A stretch of 64,000 bases of DNA. It comes from Moritella marina ATCC 15381. Lineage in GTDB: Bacteria; Pseudomonadota; Gammaproteobacteria; Enterobacterales; Moritellaceae. Every line of letters begins with the position of its first letter. The stretch's first letter is position 1. Position numbers and translations under genes: made by a program. The notes beneath the pieces were generated by a model, which saw nothing but the letters and a program-made list of their open reading frames with translations, made no database searches and had not been told where the DNA came from. Of the stretch, positions 53,293 to 62,964 are shown in pieces. The DNA is taken from assembly GCF_008931805.1 (NCBI RefSeq), contig NZ_CP044399.1, positions 2,232,001 to 2,296,000 on the forward strand. The letters run 5' to 3'.

Positions 53293-54207
53293 ATGAGTAA
53301 ATTAAAACAAATGACGGTATTCATGTATGTCGTCCAACTCGGTTCGATAACCAAGGCAGCAGAAAAGCTCGATGTATCCAAGTCGGTTGTCAGCCAACAC
53401 CTTAAACAATTGGAGTCAGAGCTTGCTGTTACCTTGCTTAAACGTACTACGCGTAAGCAGATCCTGACAACCGCAGGTGAGCACTTTTACCAACAATGTT
53501 GCACCATGCATGAATTGGCCGAGCAAGCTTGGCAAGACGCCCAACAATTACAGTTAACGCCGCAAGGGTTAATCAAGATCACTGCGCCGCATGCGTTAAT
53601 GGATCATTTGGTGTTACCCGCGCTACACGAAGTATTTCATGCCTACCCAGACGTTCAATTGGAATTAATTAGCCATGATGGTCGCTCTGATTTGATGCAA
53701 GAAGGTATTGATATAGCGATACGCGTTGGCGAGTCGAAGACAAGTAATCTTAAGCAAAAACGTATTGGTGATTTTAGGGATGTGCTGTGTGGTTCTGTCG
53801 CAACGATTAACAACCACCAAGCAGATATAGCGGCATTAGAAGTGGATAATATCAGATACGTTGCTAATCACTGGCAAGAAAAGTCGATTCATCACAGCTT
53901 TAGTTGTAAAAACAGTCGCGGTGATAAAAGTGGCTCTAATCGAAATGGCTCGCCACGCTTTGAACTTAACTTTAAAACCCATCATAAGGCTAATACCCTG
54001 CCCACTTGTTTGAGTATGCTAGAGCAAGGTTTTGGTGTGGGTATTATTCCGGACTTTATCTTTGCTAAACATAAGCATACATTGGCAGAGTTATTACCAG
54101 ACCATCAACTCAACAAGGTCAATGTCTATGCATTGCATTCTTATCAAGCTGCGGTACCGATTGGCGTGACGATGGCGATAAAGGCTATTGCCAAGCGTCT
54201 TGGGTAA
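53293..54207 (+). CDS. LysR-family transcriptional regulator
   Basis: A 304-residue LysR protein of the CrgA-like group. The winged helix is at 1-60 (MSKLKQMTVFMYVVQLGSITKAAEKLDVSKSVVSQHLKQLE) and the effector domain contains IDIAIRVGESKTSNLKQKRIG. An insertion near residues 205-225 (NSRGDKSGSNRNGS) is unusual and may be a flexible loop. It is divergent from the NTF2-like gene and convergent with the tautomerase gene. Confidence 0.9.
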   Translation: MSKLKQMTVFMYVVQLGSITKAAEKLDVSKSVVSQHLKQLESELAVTLLKRTTRKQILTTAGEHFYQQCCTMHELAEQAWQDAQQLQLTPQGLIKITAPHALMDHLVLPALHEVFHAYPDVQLELISHDGRSDLMQEGIDIAIRVGESKTSNLKQKRIGDFRDVLCGSVATINNHQADIAALEVDNIRYVANHWQEKSIHHSFSCKNSRGDKSGSNRNGSPRFELNFKTHHKANTLPTCLSMLEQGFGVGIIPDFIFAKHKHTLAELLPDHQLNKVNVYALHSYQAAVPIGVTMAIKAIAKRLG

Positions 54208-54241
54208 TTGCTAATGCCTATTTATATAACGAGATATAACG

Positions 54242-54448
54242 TTAAGTTTTAGCTTTTTGGCGGAGTTCAGTTACGACTTCGCCACCAATTCCCCAATTGT
54301 CTGTATTCACTTCGTCGATAACGACAACGGTGGTTTTCGGATTCTTCCCTAATACATCCACCAGCAATTGCGTTGCACCAGCGATTAACTGGGCTTTTTG
54401 CTCTTTCGTTACTTGTTCATCAGTGATTTTAATATTGATATACGGCAT
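54242..54448 (-). CDS. 4-oxalocrotonate tautomerase family protein
   Basis: A 68-residue tautomerase-superfamily protein. After removal of Met1 the catalytic Pro is N-terminal (MPYINIKITDEQVTKEQK). The spacing to TTVVVIDEVNTDNWGIGG fits the family. Such enzymes use Pro1 as base for keto-enol tautomerisation; the substrate here is unknown. It is monocistronic. Confidence 0.85.
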   Translation of the reverse strand: MPYINIKITDEQVTKEQKAQLIAGATQLLVDVLGKNPKTTVVVIDEVNTDNWGIGGEVVTELRQKAKT

Positions 54449-54551
54449 AGTGTTGCATCCTGCATTACTTTAGAGGTAATAACTTTACCTGAGATATAGT
54501 ATTTATGCTATTGGCAGTGTTGGTTTTTTAGGAGCTTGGCTTGGTGGTGCT

Positions 54552-54581
54552 CTAAGCCATTACTGGATATAAATGGCTTAG
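54552..54581. terminator. 10-bp hairpin between the tautomerase and pilin-like genes
   Basis: CTAAGCCATT (54552-54561) and AATGGCTTAG (54572-54581) form a 10-bp perfect stem with a 10-base loop. It lies 126 bases downstream of the pilin-like gene's stop (minus strand) and could be its terminator. Confidence 0.4.
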
Positions 54582-54707
54582 GGCTTACGATTCAAAGAGT
54601 ATGCTTCGCATTACTAAAAGTCTAGCTAAATTGAGATAAACGCCTGCGTGTGGGGCGCCGAAGGTGTTTCAGGCGGCCGCTGTAGCCATATGAATTTGAG
54701 ATGGCTA

Positions 54708-55313
54708 CTACTCAACTGGAGACAGATCTTTTGGGTACTTGCCACCTGTCAGACAGACTATTCCACCGAGCATTCCATTGTCATACCTGACTCTTCCCGC
54801 TGAGTCTGAATCTGCTTTGCTATCAACGCCATCAATCTGCACATTGACCTGACGGGTTGTTTCGCCAGGCATCAGCCAGATGCAGGCAGAAATAGAGCAG
54901 GATCCTGATGATTTTCTACAGCCGTCCGGCGAACTGCCTTTTACCCAGTCGGTGCCGTCTTCTTTACTGAGCAGTTGAGCTGCATTATAAACCGGGTGAT
55001 CAATATACTGCTCGCCGCCGAGCCAGTAGTCCTTATACGGAATATAGGGACCTTTCCAGCCAGGAATACCAGGATTCTCAATCAGGTGATCAATTTTCAG
55101 ATAGCCATAAGCAGGGTTTGTATCGGATGTAATAGTAAGCTCTTCACCGGTATCTTTCGCGTACTGCTCTGCCGCACTCAGGAGTTTCTGCAGATCGTTG
55201 ATAACAACCGTCGCTTTTTCAGTGTGGTCAGTAGCGTATGAAACTGAGCTGATACCCAGCCATAAGCTGACGATAAGTATATGGCTGGCGGATTTTATAG
55301 CTGCTTTAAACAA
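54708..55313 (-). CDS. secreted pilin-like protein without a prepilin leader
   Basis: A 201-residue exported protein. A Sec-type signal peptide (HILIVSLWLGISSVSYA) is followed by LQKLLSAAEQYAKDTGE, PGWKGPYIPYKDYW and CIWLMPGETTRQVNVQIDGVDSKADSDSAGRVRYD. These segments resemble the globular part of type IV pilins and type II pseudopilins (W.GPY and the C-terminal IDG...G.VRY block). The class III prepilin motif (GFTLIE) is absent, so it would not enter a pilus by the usual route. Four Cys residues may form disulfides. Base composition looks more GC-rich than the neighbours, hinting at transfer. The assignment is by pattern only. Confidence 0.5.
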   Translation of the reverse strand: MFKAAIKSASHILIVSLWLGISSVSYATDHTEKATVVINDLQKLLSAAEQYAKDTGEELTITSDTNPAYGYLKIDHLIENPGIPGWKGPYIPYKDYWLGGEQYIDHPVYNAAQLLSKEDGTDWVKGSSPDGCRKSSGSCSISACIWLMPGETTRQVNVQIDGVDSKADSDSAGRVRYDNGMLGGIVCLTGGKYPKDLSPVE

Positions 55314-55513
55314 GGCACTTCTCCTAGTCAGGGTAAAATTCGATATAGATGATTTATTTTGGTTGTTAACGTCAGTGATCCTGTCAGCTGTTTATACTGA
55401 CATGTGTCAAGTTGACCTAATGAATGTCCGGAAATAACTTTAGCAACTAAATCTCTACTACATTATCCCCTAATAGTGATAAAATCTCCGCACCAAAATA
55501 ACCGAGAAACTCT

Positions 55514-55852
55514 ATGTTAATCCATCATGTTAACGGCATCGACTGGCTGGTGATTACAGCTTTTGAAGAACTGAAAACTATATTTATCGAAGAAGCTGCT
55601 GCGATCACCTTCTGCTTTTCTACCGCCAGCGAGTTGAACCTGATTGATCAAGCCAAGCGCACTTATGGATACTTGCCTACACTCAGGGGCGTAATTACCG
55701 ATACCGGCACTTTTCAAAGCCAGGATAACGCAGAAGATTTGAACCCACAGCTTGCCTGCCTAGTTGAAGGGCGTGGTCGGGTATTTATCTATCACGGCGG
55801 TTTTGTGGCTTTTGTGGATGACGAGCAAACCTTTATTACCCGAATGGACTGA
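55514..55852 (+). CDS. hypothetical 112-residue protein
   Basis: A small cytosolic protein, MLIHHVNGIDWLVITAFEEL at the N terminus and GGFVAFVDDEQTFITRMD at the end, with no recognised domain. The alpha/beta pattern and clean ATG with AGAAAC upstream support coding. It is flanked by the pilin-like gene (divergent) and a YcxB-like gene (convergent). No function is suggested. Confidence 0.6.
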   Translation: MLIHHVNGIDWLVITAFEELKTIFIEEAAAITFCFSTASELNLIDQAKRTYGYLPTLRGVITDTGTFQSQDNAEDLNPQLACLVEGRGRVFIYHGGFVAFVDDEQTFITRMD

Positions 55853-55911
55853 AAATTATTCAGCTAGCCTATATGTGGCTAGCCAAATCCTCTACTTTGC
55901 ACGCATTGACG

Positions 55912-56406
55912 CTAGTTCATTTTTGATACTGCGTGCTGCTCTACCATGAACGCAATCACTTCATCACTTAGGCAAGATTTACTAACGTATTGGCGCTGTT
56001 TTCCCATATGCAGGATAAACCCTAAATCGGTTTGTTGAAGTTGGTCGATTTCAGTCCATGCGATATTGCGGGTATTTTTACCGTTTTTATAGCTCACACC
56101 GTTAGTGTCACCCTGAAATACCACTTTGCTGCCTGAGTTCAAGCTGAACTTTTGTCGGCATAACCACCAGCTTCTCTTAAAATAAATACTGAACACCTCA
56201 ATGATACTCAAAGTAATAAAGAACCAACCAACGTAACCGCTGGGTAATAGCTCAAACTTCACTAAAACCACACCAAAAATAAGAAACATTATTCCTTTAA
56301 GATAGGCTTTTGGAAATTTAGCAGGACGGTTAGTTTGACCATAACACTCAGCAAAAAAGGGCTTGTCGAGGGTGTATTCTGTGGTGAAATCAAAATCTTT
56401 AGACAT
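55912..56406 (-). CDS. YcxB-like membrane protein
   Basis: A 164-residue protein with two adjacent membrane helices (about 34-75) followed by a cytosolic beta-rich domain (FSLNSGSKVVFQGDTNGVSYKNGKNTRNIAWTEIDQLQQTD). This layout and the W.EI....T sequence are typical of the YcxB family (PF14317), which is related to PH-like domains and has no known function. It is monocistronic. Confidence 0.7.
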   Translation of the reverse strand: MSKDFDFTTEYTLDKPFFAECYGQTNRPAKFPKAYLKGIMFLIFGVVLVKFELLPSGYVGWFFITLSIIEVFSIYFKRSWWLCRQKFSLNSGSKVVFQGDTNGVSYKNGKNTRNIAWTEIDQLQQTDLGFILHMGKQRQYVSKSCLSDEVIAFMVEQHAVSKMN

Positions 56407-56557
56407 ATGTGACTACTTTGAACTTTTCTGTGAATGAGTATCCATGCTGCGATCTCGCAACTCGAGTATTGTATAACTTTTGATGCTTTTCTTTAGCTGT
56501 TTTTATCCTCTTTGTAAATCTAAGACTTAGCTATATTAAAATGCAGTCCACCACATG

Positions 56558-57448
56558 CTACTTACGATTAAAATACTGAGTATTCGCAAACCAAACACCA
56601 ATGCTCACCGCAGCCATGGCAATAACCAGACTTAACTTAGCAGGTTCATCAAACACAAATAACGCACTGATACCGGCAATCACTGGCACCATTGCCATCA
56701 TAGTGCCCATATTCGCTGCGCCAATAATCTGCACCGCGCGTACATACAACAGCATTTGCACTATCGTTGCCATGAACCCTTGATAAAAGCTTTGTAATAA
56801 CATATCGCGCCACAATCCAGCATTAATCAATTCCAAGCTGATATTAGTCGGTAGAAACAGCAAGTAAATAGGCATGTAAATACTACAGGTGATCATTGCG
56901 AGGCTCGCGGTCGCTTGCCATGGCGTGACCTGCCAGCGGCTCAACAATACCGAGAATATGCCCCAGCAGAATGCTGCTCCAGTCAGGCTTAAATGACCAA
57001 TAAATAATGCCCCTTGCGCGAGGAACTCTTGTAAAAACAATACCGCAATACCAGAGGTAATAATGCCAACACCCAGCCACTTACTCCACGGATGACCCTG
57101 TTTATTTATTATCACCGACAACACAATAATCATCACGGGGATCAAGCCAGGTAACAAAACCGCCGACTGTGAACCCGGTGTCGTCTCAAATCCTTGAAAG
57201 GCAAATAGCGCATAACCTAAACCGCCAAACAAACTGCAAATCACAAATTTGGGCTGCCATAGCTTGAATCGAAACTTAAAAAACCAAAAAGGCAATACTA
57301 AAGCTGCACACGTAGCATAACGAATGGCAATAACATCATAAGACAGCAACTCGCTGATCCCGCCCATGCGTGATACTAAAATAAACCCTGACCAGATCAG
57401 CACTGCACCAAATGCAGCCAAATACCCCTGTCGTATTGAATTATCCAT
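56558..57448 (-). CDS. EamA-family drug/metabolite transporter (DMT)
   Basis: A 296-residue inner-membrane protein with ten predicted helices in two EamA repeats (about 8-135 and 150-292). SRMGGISELLSYDVIAIRYA in the first repeat and NMGTMMAMVPVIAGISALFVFDEP in the second are typical. DMT members export amino acids, nucleosides or other metabolites. The substrate is unknown and no neighbour suggests one. Confidence 0.87.
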   Translation of the reverse strand: MDNSIRQGYLAAFGAVLIWSGFILVSRMGGISELLSYDVIAIRYATCAALVLPFWFFKFRFKLWQPKFVICSLFGGLGYALFAFQGFETTPGSQSAVLLPGLIPVMIIVLSVIINKQGHPWSKWLGVGIITSGIAVLFLQEFLAQGALFIGHLSLTGAAFCWGIFSVLLSRWQVTPWQATASLAMITCSIYMPIYLLFLPTNISLELINAGLWRDMLLQSFYQGFMATIVQMLLYVRAVQIIGAANMGTMMAMVPVIAGISALFVFDEPAKLSLVIAMAAVSIGVWFANTQYFNRK

Positions 57449-57620
57449 AATCGTCCTTAATTAGCTTATGTGTCACAGTATACAGAGCAAGATGCTCATA
57501 TTAATATTAAATTTCAGTTATTTAAAAGCATCCGACCAGACGCCTAAACAATGATAAATTATTTTATTGCTTTATACTGCGATGAGATTTTGTGTTTCCC
57601 GACTTCAACAAGGACAATCA

Positions 57621-58403
57621 ATGAGCCTACTGCTTATCTCGTTACTGATCGTTATCTTATTATTACTGCGTTTCTTTAACTTTAATCGTGCTAAATCAGT
57701 CGTATTATACAGCACTGTATTACTCACCCTACTTATCAGCACCGGTGTTATTCCTAAATACTTACTAGATAAACTACAGCAAGACTATGCCACGAAAGCA
57801 CCGATTCAATGGCAGGACAATAACGCTATTATTCTGCTCGGCGCAGGCTTAGAAAAAGTCGAAGATACTGTTAATAATAAACATAATGTTGACAGTATCG
57901 AACCACCTTTTCATGCGTTTGGACGCATCCATGAAGCGGCTAAACTTTACAACGAATGTATTGGCACTGCGCAAGAATGTAAGATCATTGTCAGTGGTGG
58001 TGACACCCACAAACTAGGCACAACAGAAGCTGCTGTGTATAAAAAACGTTTAGTGCAAATTGGCATTGACGCGACTGATATTATTACCGAATCAAACAGC
58101 CTTAACACCTGGCAGAACGCGCAATTTACCAGTGAAATACTCAACAAGGGTAACTTCGACAATAGTGTGTTAGTTTCATCAGGATTACACATCAAACGTA
58201 GTCAATTGTATTTTGAACACTTCGGCGTACGTGCAACACCTATCAGAGCCGATTATATGTCAGCACAAGTGTCATGGCTGCCATTGGGTTATAACTTTGC
58301 CCTGACTGATTTTGCCTTACACGAATGGATTGGTTTTTGGCGATATGATATCTATAACATGCTTGGTGCCAATCAAAAACGTGTTAACGCAGGCGACGCT
58401 TAA
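57621..58403 (+). CDS. DUF218 (YdcF/SanA/ElyC-like) membrane protein
   Basis: A 260-residue protein with two N-terminal membrane helices (about 2-18 and 25-45). A DUF218 Rossmann-like domain follows: NAIILLGAGLE, IIVSGGDTHKLGTTEAAVYKKRLV, ESNSLNTWQNA and VSSGLHIKRSQLYF. E. coli ElyC and SanA of this family act in envelope biogenesis. The ATG at 57621 has AAGGA six bases upstream, so an 18-residue upstream extension is rejected. Confidence 0.87.
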   Translation: MSLLLISLLIVILLLLRFFNFNRAKSVVLYSTVLLTLLISTGVIPKYLLDKLQQDYATKAPIQWQDNNAIILLGAGLEKVEDTVNNKHNVDSIEPPFHAFGRIHEAAKLYNECIGTAQECKIIVSGGDTHKLGTTEAAVYKKRLVQIGIDATDIITESNSLNTWQNAQFTSEILNKGNFDNSVLVSSGLHIKRSQLYFEHFGVRATPIRADYMSAQVSWLPLGYNFALTDFALHEWIGFWRYDIYNMLGANQKRVNAGDA

Positions 58404-58489
58404 GTAAAAGCAGCTAAGTCACTAAAAAATAACAGACTAAGGTAACGAACAACGAATTAAATCATACCCGTTACCTTAGTCTCATTACG

Positions 58490-60100
58490 TTATGACTTCT
58501 CAGTCACATGTGGTGTTGCAATACTTAACTCAGTCCAAACATGGTGAGCAAAACCAGTACCCGCTTCTTGGTACATGTTATATACAGGGTTAACACCAAG
58601 CGCTCTCAGCTCATCCTCATCACTCTTGAAGTGCGCTAGTGCTGCCACTTGGAAGCTGCAACGTTCCATTCTGTGCAACTGCTCTGCCGCATAGTGATTA
58701 CCATGGTGATCGGGCATCGCTAATAACACTAATTTAATGTTATCAGTCATTTCCAGCTTATTCCAAAAATCCGTATCCAGTGCATCACCCGTGATAACAC
58801 GGCGACCTAGCTCCATATGATTCAAGGTCTTTTGATTATTGTAATCAAGCCCTAATACCTTATCACCGTATTGCGTTTTCAATTCATCATAGGCACCTGT
58901 ACCGATACGACCCATACCCATAACTAATATTTCCGCATCACCCAGTGACACAGGACGATCGTCGATGTGTAAATCTGTCGCCTGAAAATGCGCGAGCTTG
59001 TTAGTAAAGCGGTTATAGATATCATCAGCATACTTATTCAGTAACGACGCAATCACAAAGCTCATCGATACCGCTAGCGCAGTAATGATCAACCAATCCT
59101 GTGATAACCAACCTTTATACGTCGCCAGAGCGGCTACAATCAAGCCAAATTCACTGTAGTTAGCCAGTGAGAATGCCGCAAACAGTGATGTACGTGCACG
59201 TAGTTTGAATCTGGCTAAGGTAACGAAGTACAAGGCTATTTTACCAAATAATACGACTGCTAAAATTGCTGCGACAAACAAGTGGTCTACAGTCGGTAAT
59301 CCACCTAAACCAATGCTCAAGAAGAAACAAATCAAGAGCATTTCTTTCATATTAAACAGCGCTTTCGCCATCTGTTTTGCACTCGCATGTCCGGCTAATA
59401 ACATACCTGCAATCAAGGCGCCAAGATCAGCTTTCATGCCAACAGATTCGAACAAACCTGCGCCCAACACAAGCGCAAGGAAAATACCGTACAAGACCAA
59501 TAATTCGCCATGGCCAACTCGGTCTAATAATTTAAATAATAAAGGTCTAATTAATGGTAGGGCTAACAGGATCACTGCAAATAACGACGGGATCTTACCA
59601 ACTGATACGGTTAAGAATACCACAGCAAAGATATCTTGCATGATCAGGATACCAATCGCGATACGACCATAAAGTGAGTTGGTTTCACTTTTTTCTTCGA
59701 GGATTTTAACGGCAAATACCGTACTTGAAAAACTCAATGCAAACGCAACAAGCACAAGTGCAAAACTATCGAGGTTAGTAAAGAAAGTTAAACCGACCTG
59801 CTTGAGAATAAATAATACCACGGCGTAAAAAGCGATACTGGCAAAGATATGTATACTTGCACCGCCCCACACTTCAGCTTTAAACAAGGTGCGTATATCT
59901 AACTTCAAGCCAATCGAAAACAACAGCAAAGTCACACCAAGGTCAGCAAATGTTTGTAATCCTTCAGTTGCTTCAAAACCATAAAAATTAAGCGCAAAAC
60001 CCGCTAATAGGAAACCAACCATAGGTGGTAATCCCGTAAGATTAACTAACATGCCAAAACTGAACGCGGTGGCAATAAAAAGTAAAAGCGTAGTATCCAT
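58490..60100 (-). CDS. KefB/C-type cation:proton antiporter with TrkA-N domain
   Basis: A 536-residue CPA2 protein with about 12-13 helices (1-380). A C-terminal NAD-binding TrkA-N/RCK domain starts at AEILVMGMGRIGTGAYDEL near residue 395. It probably exchanges K+ or Na+ for protons under nucleotide control. Unlike KefB/KefC no KefF/KefG ancillary gene is adjacent and no glutathione-site residues can be judged here. It converges with the DUF218 gene. Confidence 0.87.
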   Translation of the reverse strand: MDTTLLLFIATAFSFGMLVNLTGLPPMVGFLLAGFALNFYGFEATEGLQTFADLGVTLLLFSIGLKLDIRTLFKAEVWGGASIHIFASIAFYAVVLFILKQVGLTFFTNLDSFALVLVAFALSFSSTVFAVKILEEKSETNSLYGRIAIGILIMQDIFAVVFLTVSVGKIPSLFAVILLALPLIRPLLFKLLDRVGHGELLVLYGIFLALVLGAGLFESVGMKADLGALIAGMLLAGHASAKQMAKALFNMKEMLLICFFLSIGLGGLPTVDHLFVAAILAVVLFGKIALYFVTLARFKLRARTSLFAAFSLANYSEFGLIVAALATYKGWLSQDWLIITALAVSMSFVIASLLNKYADDIYNRFTNKLAHFQATDLHIDDRPVSLGDAEILVMGMGRIGTGAYDELKTQYGDKVLGLDYNNQKTLNHMELGRRVITGDALDTDFWNKLEMTDNIKLVLLAMPDHHGNHYAAEQLHRMERCSFQVAALAHFKSDEDELRALGVNPVYNMYQEAGTGFAHHVWTELSIATPHVTEKS

Positions 60101-60452
60101 TAACGAAGCCTATTTAAGGTGAACGAGGTGCTGTCACCCGCGATATGATAACCGTGAGCATGACCCGTATTAACATTTATGATTTAAAATAAAACATAAA
60201 CTTAGGTCACTAATTTTAAGATAATTAATGAAATAGAACAATCTCTTTATACTACTTAAGCATTAATTTTATGTTAGATATAACGAATATTTATATCAGC
60301 CTTATCTATTTAACCTTATCTATATGCCTGAGACTTTGCTTAACACTTTACTTCACAAAAAAATAATATAACATTTTACACATATAACGTTTGACGCATA
60401 TTACTTTTTGCGCATATACTATATAACAAAACACACATATAAGCGAAGTAAT
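60101..60452. other. promoter region of the ars operon
   Basis: A 352-base AT-rich gap between the divergent antiporter and arsR genes. Near 60385-60425 the sequence holds repeated CATAT/GCATAT elements (GACGCATATTAC, GCGCATATACTATAT). These may be the ArsR operator, but I cannot define it. Confidence 0.45.
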
Positions 60453-60800
60453 ATGGAACCAACACAACTTTTTAAAATTCTCTCTGACGAAACGCGACTC
60501 AGAATATTAATGTTAATTGATATTGAAAAAGAGCTCTGTGTATGTGAATTAATTTCAGCCGTAACAGCAAGCCAACCAAGTATTTCACGTAATTTAGCGC
60601 AACTACGCAAGTCAGGCTTACTCATTGATAGAAAATACAAACAATGGGTTTTTTATGCCATCAACCCTGCACTACCTACATGGCAAAAAACAATCTTAGA
60701 TCTGAGTTCACAACAAAATAACAGCTTAATCAATGCTGATATACAGCGATTAAATGACATGGGCAAGCGCCCTGCACGTACACAACAACACTGCGGTTAG
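60453..60800 (+). CDS. arsR: ArsR-family arsenic-responsive repressor
   Basis: A 115-residue winged-helix repressor. Cys29 and Cys31 in the DNA-binding helix (ELCVCEL) are the As(III)/Sb(III) ligands of classical ArsR. The recognition helix reads [20 protein letters not shown]. It would bind the promoter region upstream and release it when arsenite binds. It starts the arsR-acr3-GAPDH-arsJ operon, nine bases before acr3. The ATG at 60453 is preferred over one 45 bases earlier on family length. Confidence 0.92.
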   Translation: MEPTQLFKILSDETRLRILMLIDIEKELCVCELISAVTASQPSISRNLAQLRKSGLLIDRKYKQWVFYAINPALPTWQKTILDLSSQQNNSLINADIQRLNDMGKRPARTQQHCG

Positions 60801-60808
60801 AGGCAAAA

Positions 60809-61891
60809 ATGGGTATATTTGAACGTTATTTATCAGTTTGGGTAGCACTTTCTATCGCTGCCGGCGTTATTTTAGGCGCTTGGCAGCCACAAGCATTTCA
60901 GGTTATTGCGGGTCTAGAAATCGCACACGTTAACTTGGTCGTCGCAGTATTTATTTGGGTAATGATTTATCCTATGATGGTGCAAATTGATTTTGCCGCC
61001 GTTAAAGACGTTGGTAAAAATCCAAGAGGGCTAATGCTAACTGTCTTTATTAACTGGATCATCAAGCCTTTTACTATGGCTGCATTTGCTTGGTTATTTT
61101 TCAAAGTCTTCTTTGCCGACATGGTTGATCCTAATTCCGCGCAAGAATACATAGCAGGTATGATTTTACTGGGCGTTGCACCTTGTACAGCAATGGTATT
61201 TGTTTGGTCACAACTGACGAAAGGCGATGCCAATTATACGTTAGTGCAAGTATCTGTGAACGATATCATTATGGTGTTTGCATTTGCGCCTATCGCGGCA
61301 TTCTTACTGGAAGTCAGTGATATCAATGTACCTTGGGAAACCTTGTTACTCTCTGTTGTGCTCTATGTTGTTCTACCTTTAATTGCAGGGGTTCTGACGC
61401 GAAAAAGACTAAATAAATCAGATGACAAGGAAGCTATCCAACATATCTTAGCGAAGTTAAAGCCTTGGTCTATCTTAGGCTTACTGGCGACCGTGGTGCT
61501 ATTGTTTGGCTTTCAGGCCAATACCTTGATTAACGATCCGACAACCATTGTACTGATTGCGATCCCACTGGCGCTACAAACGTACATGATCTTTGCGATT
61601 ACATTTTTTGCTGCTAAGAAATTAAAATTGCCGCATAACATCGCTGGGCCAGCGTGCTTAATTGGTACATCAAACTTCTTTGAGCTTGCTGTCGCTGTGG
61701 CTATCTCATTATTTGGCTTACATTCTGGTGCGGCACTGGCTACAGTGGTTGGTGTACTGGTCGAAGTACCGATTATGCTATCACTGGTGGCAATCATTAA
61801 TCGTAGCCAGGGTTCATTTGACAGCTCAGTCGATAGTTCATCCGGTAACGCATTCGACAATTCACCGACAGTTAAAAATCTGAATGACTAA
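60809..61891 (+). CDS. acr3: ACR3-type arsenite efflux pump
   Basis: A 360-residue, ten-helix arsenite permease. The conserved Cys126 in [15 protein letters not shown] is essential in characterised Acr3 proteins, and the conserved Glu lies in [14 protein letters not shown]. It extrudes As(III) across the inner membrane. The C terminus adds a Ser/Asn-rich tail. The gene lies between arsR and GAPDH. Confidence 0.95.
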   Translation: MGIFERYLSVWVALSIAAGVILGAWQPQAFQVIAGLEIAHVNLVVAVFIWVMIYPMMVQIDFAAVKDVGKNPRGLMLTVFINWIIKPFTMAAFAWLFFKVFFADMVDPNSAQEYIAGMILLGVAPCTAMVFVWSQLTKGDANYTLVQVSVNDIIMVFAFAPIAAFLLEVSDINVPWETLLLSVVLYVVLPLIAGVLTRKRLNKSDDKEAIQHILAKLKPWSILGLLATVVLLFGFQANTLINDPTTIVLIAIPLALQTYMIFAITFFAAKKLKLPHNIAGPACLIGTSNFFELAVAVAISLFGLHSGAALATVVGVLVEVPIMLSLVAIINRSQGSFDSSVDSSSGNAFDNSPTVKNLND

Positions 61892-61956
61892 ACTGTTCAT
61901 TAACGCGTAATCAAAATCGACACATTTAATTTAAATCTGTATTCTGGAGAAGAAAA

Positions 61957-62964
61957 ATGACTATTAAAATCGGTATTAACGGCTTTGGTCGTATGGGTCG
62001 CCTAGCAATGCGTGCAGCGTTTAACTGGGACGATGTAGAGATAGTACAAATCAATGATCCAGCAGGGAATGCCGAAACATTAGCGCACCTACTGAATTTT
62101 GATTCTATTCATGGCCGTTGGCAGCATCAAGCGGATTTTTTAGGGGATCGCATGATCATTGCCGATCACTTTATCCCGTGCACACGTAATACAGCGGTTG
62201 CTGATACCGATTGGTCAGGCTGTGATGTGGTACTGGAAGCATCTGGTAAAATTAAAACCTCAGCGCTATTACAAGCTTATCTAGACCAAGGTGTTAAACG
62301 CGTTGTTGTTACAGCGCCAGTAAAAGAGGAAGGCGTGTTAAACGTCGTCATGGGTGTTAACGACAATTTATATAACAAAGACCTGCACCCAATTGTGACA
62401 GCAGCATCATGCACAACTAACTGCCTTGCCCCTGTGGTTAAAGTGTTAAAAGAAAAGCTCGGTATTAAACACGGTTCAATGACGACTATTCACAACATCA
62501 CTAATACCCAGACCATTCTTGATGCACCCCACGCTGACTTACGCCGAGCACGTGCTTGTGGCACATCATTAATACCAACAACAACCGGTTCTGCAACAGC
62601 GATAACCAATATTTTCCCTGAACTCACAGGTAAATTAAACGGTCATGCTATCCGCGTACCGCTAGCCAATGCTTCATTGACTGACTGTGTGTTTGAAGTG
62701 GAGCGTGAAACGACAGCAGAAGAAGTGAATAGTTACTTCAAAGAGGCTGCAAAAGCAGAATTAAAAGATATTCTCGGTTATGAAGAACGCCCGTTAGTAT
62801 CAATTGATTATAAAACCGATCCTCGTTCAAGTATTATTGATGCACTCTCAACGATGGTGGTTAATGGCACGCAAGTGAAAATTTATGCCTGGTATGACAA
62901 CGAATGGGGCTATGCAAACCGCGCAGCTGAACTTGCTCGCATGGTAGGTCGTTCAGACAAATGA
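61957..62964 (+). CDS. arsenic-operon glyceraldehyde-3-phosphate dehydrogenase
   Basis: A 335-residue GAPDH. The NAD site is [17 protein letters not shown], the catalytic Cys is Cys152 in [10 protein letters not shown], and [21 protein letters not shown] follows. In ars operons this enzyme uses arsenate in place of phosphate, forming 1-arseno-3-phosphoglycerate, which ArsJ exports. The next gene overlaps it by four bases (ATGA), consistent with that pair. A GGAG site precedes the ATG. It is unlikely to be the glycolytic copy. Confidence 0.92.
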   Translation: MTIKIGINGFGRMGRLAMRAAFNWDDVEIVQINDPAGNAETLAHLLNFDSIHGRWQHQADFLGDRMIIADHFIPCTRNTAVADTDWSGCDVVLEASGKIKTSALLQAYLDQGVKRVVVTAPVKEEGVLNVVMGVNDNLYNKDLHPIVTAASCTTNCLAPVVKVLKEKLGIKHGSMTTIHNITNTQTILDAPHADLRRARACGTSLIPTTTGSATAITNIFPELTGKLNGHAIRVPLANASLTDCVFEVERETTAEEVNSYFKEAAKAELKDILGYEERPLVSIDYKTDPRSSIIDALSTMVVNGTQVKIYAWYDNEWGYANRAAELARMVGRSDK

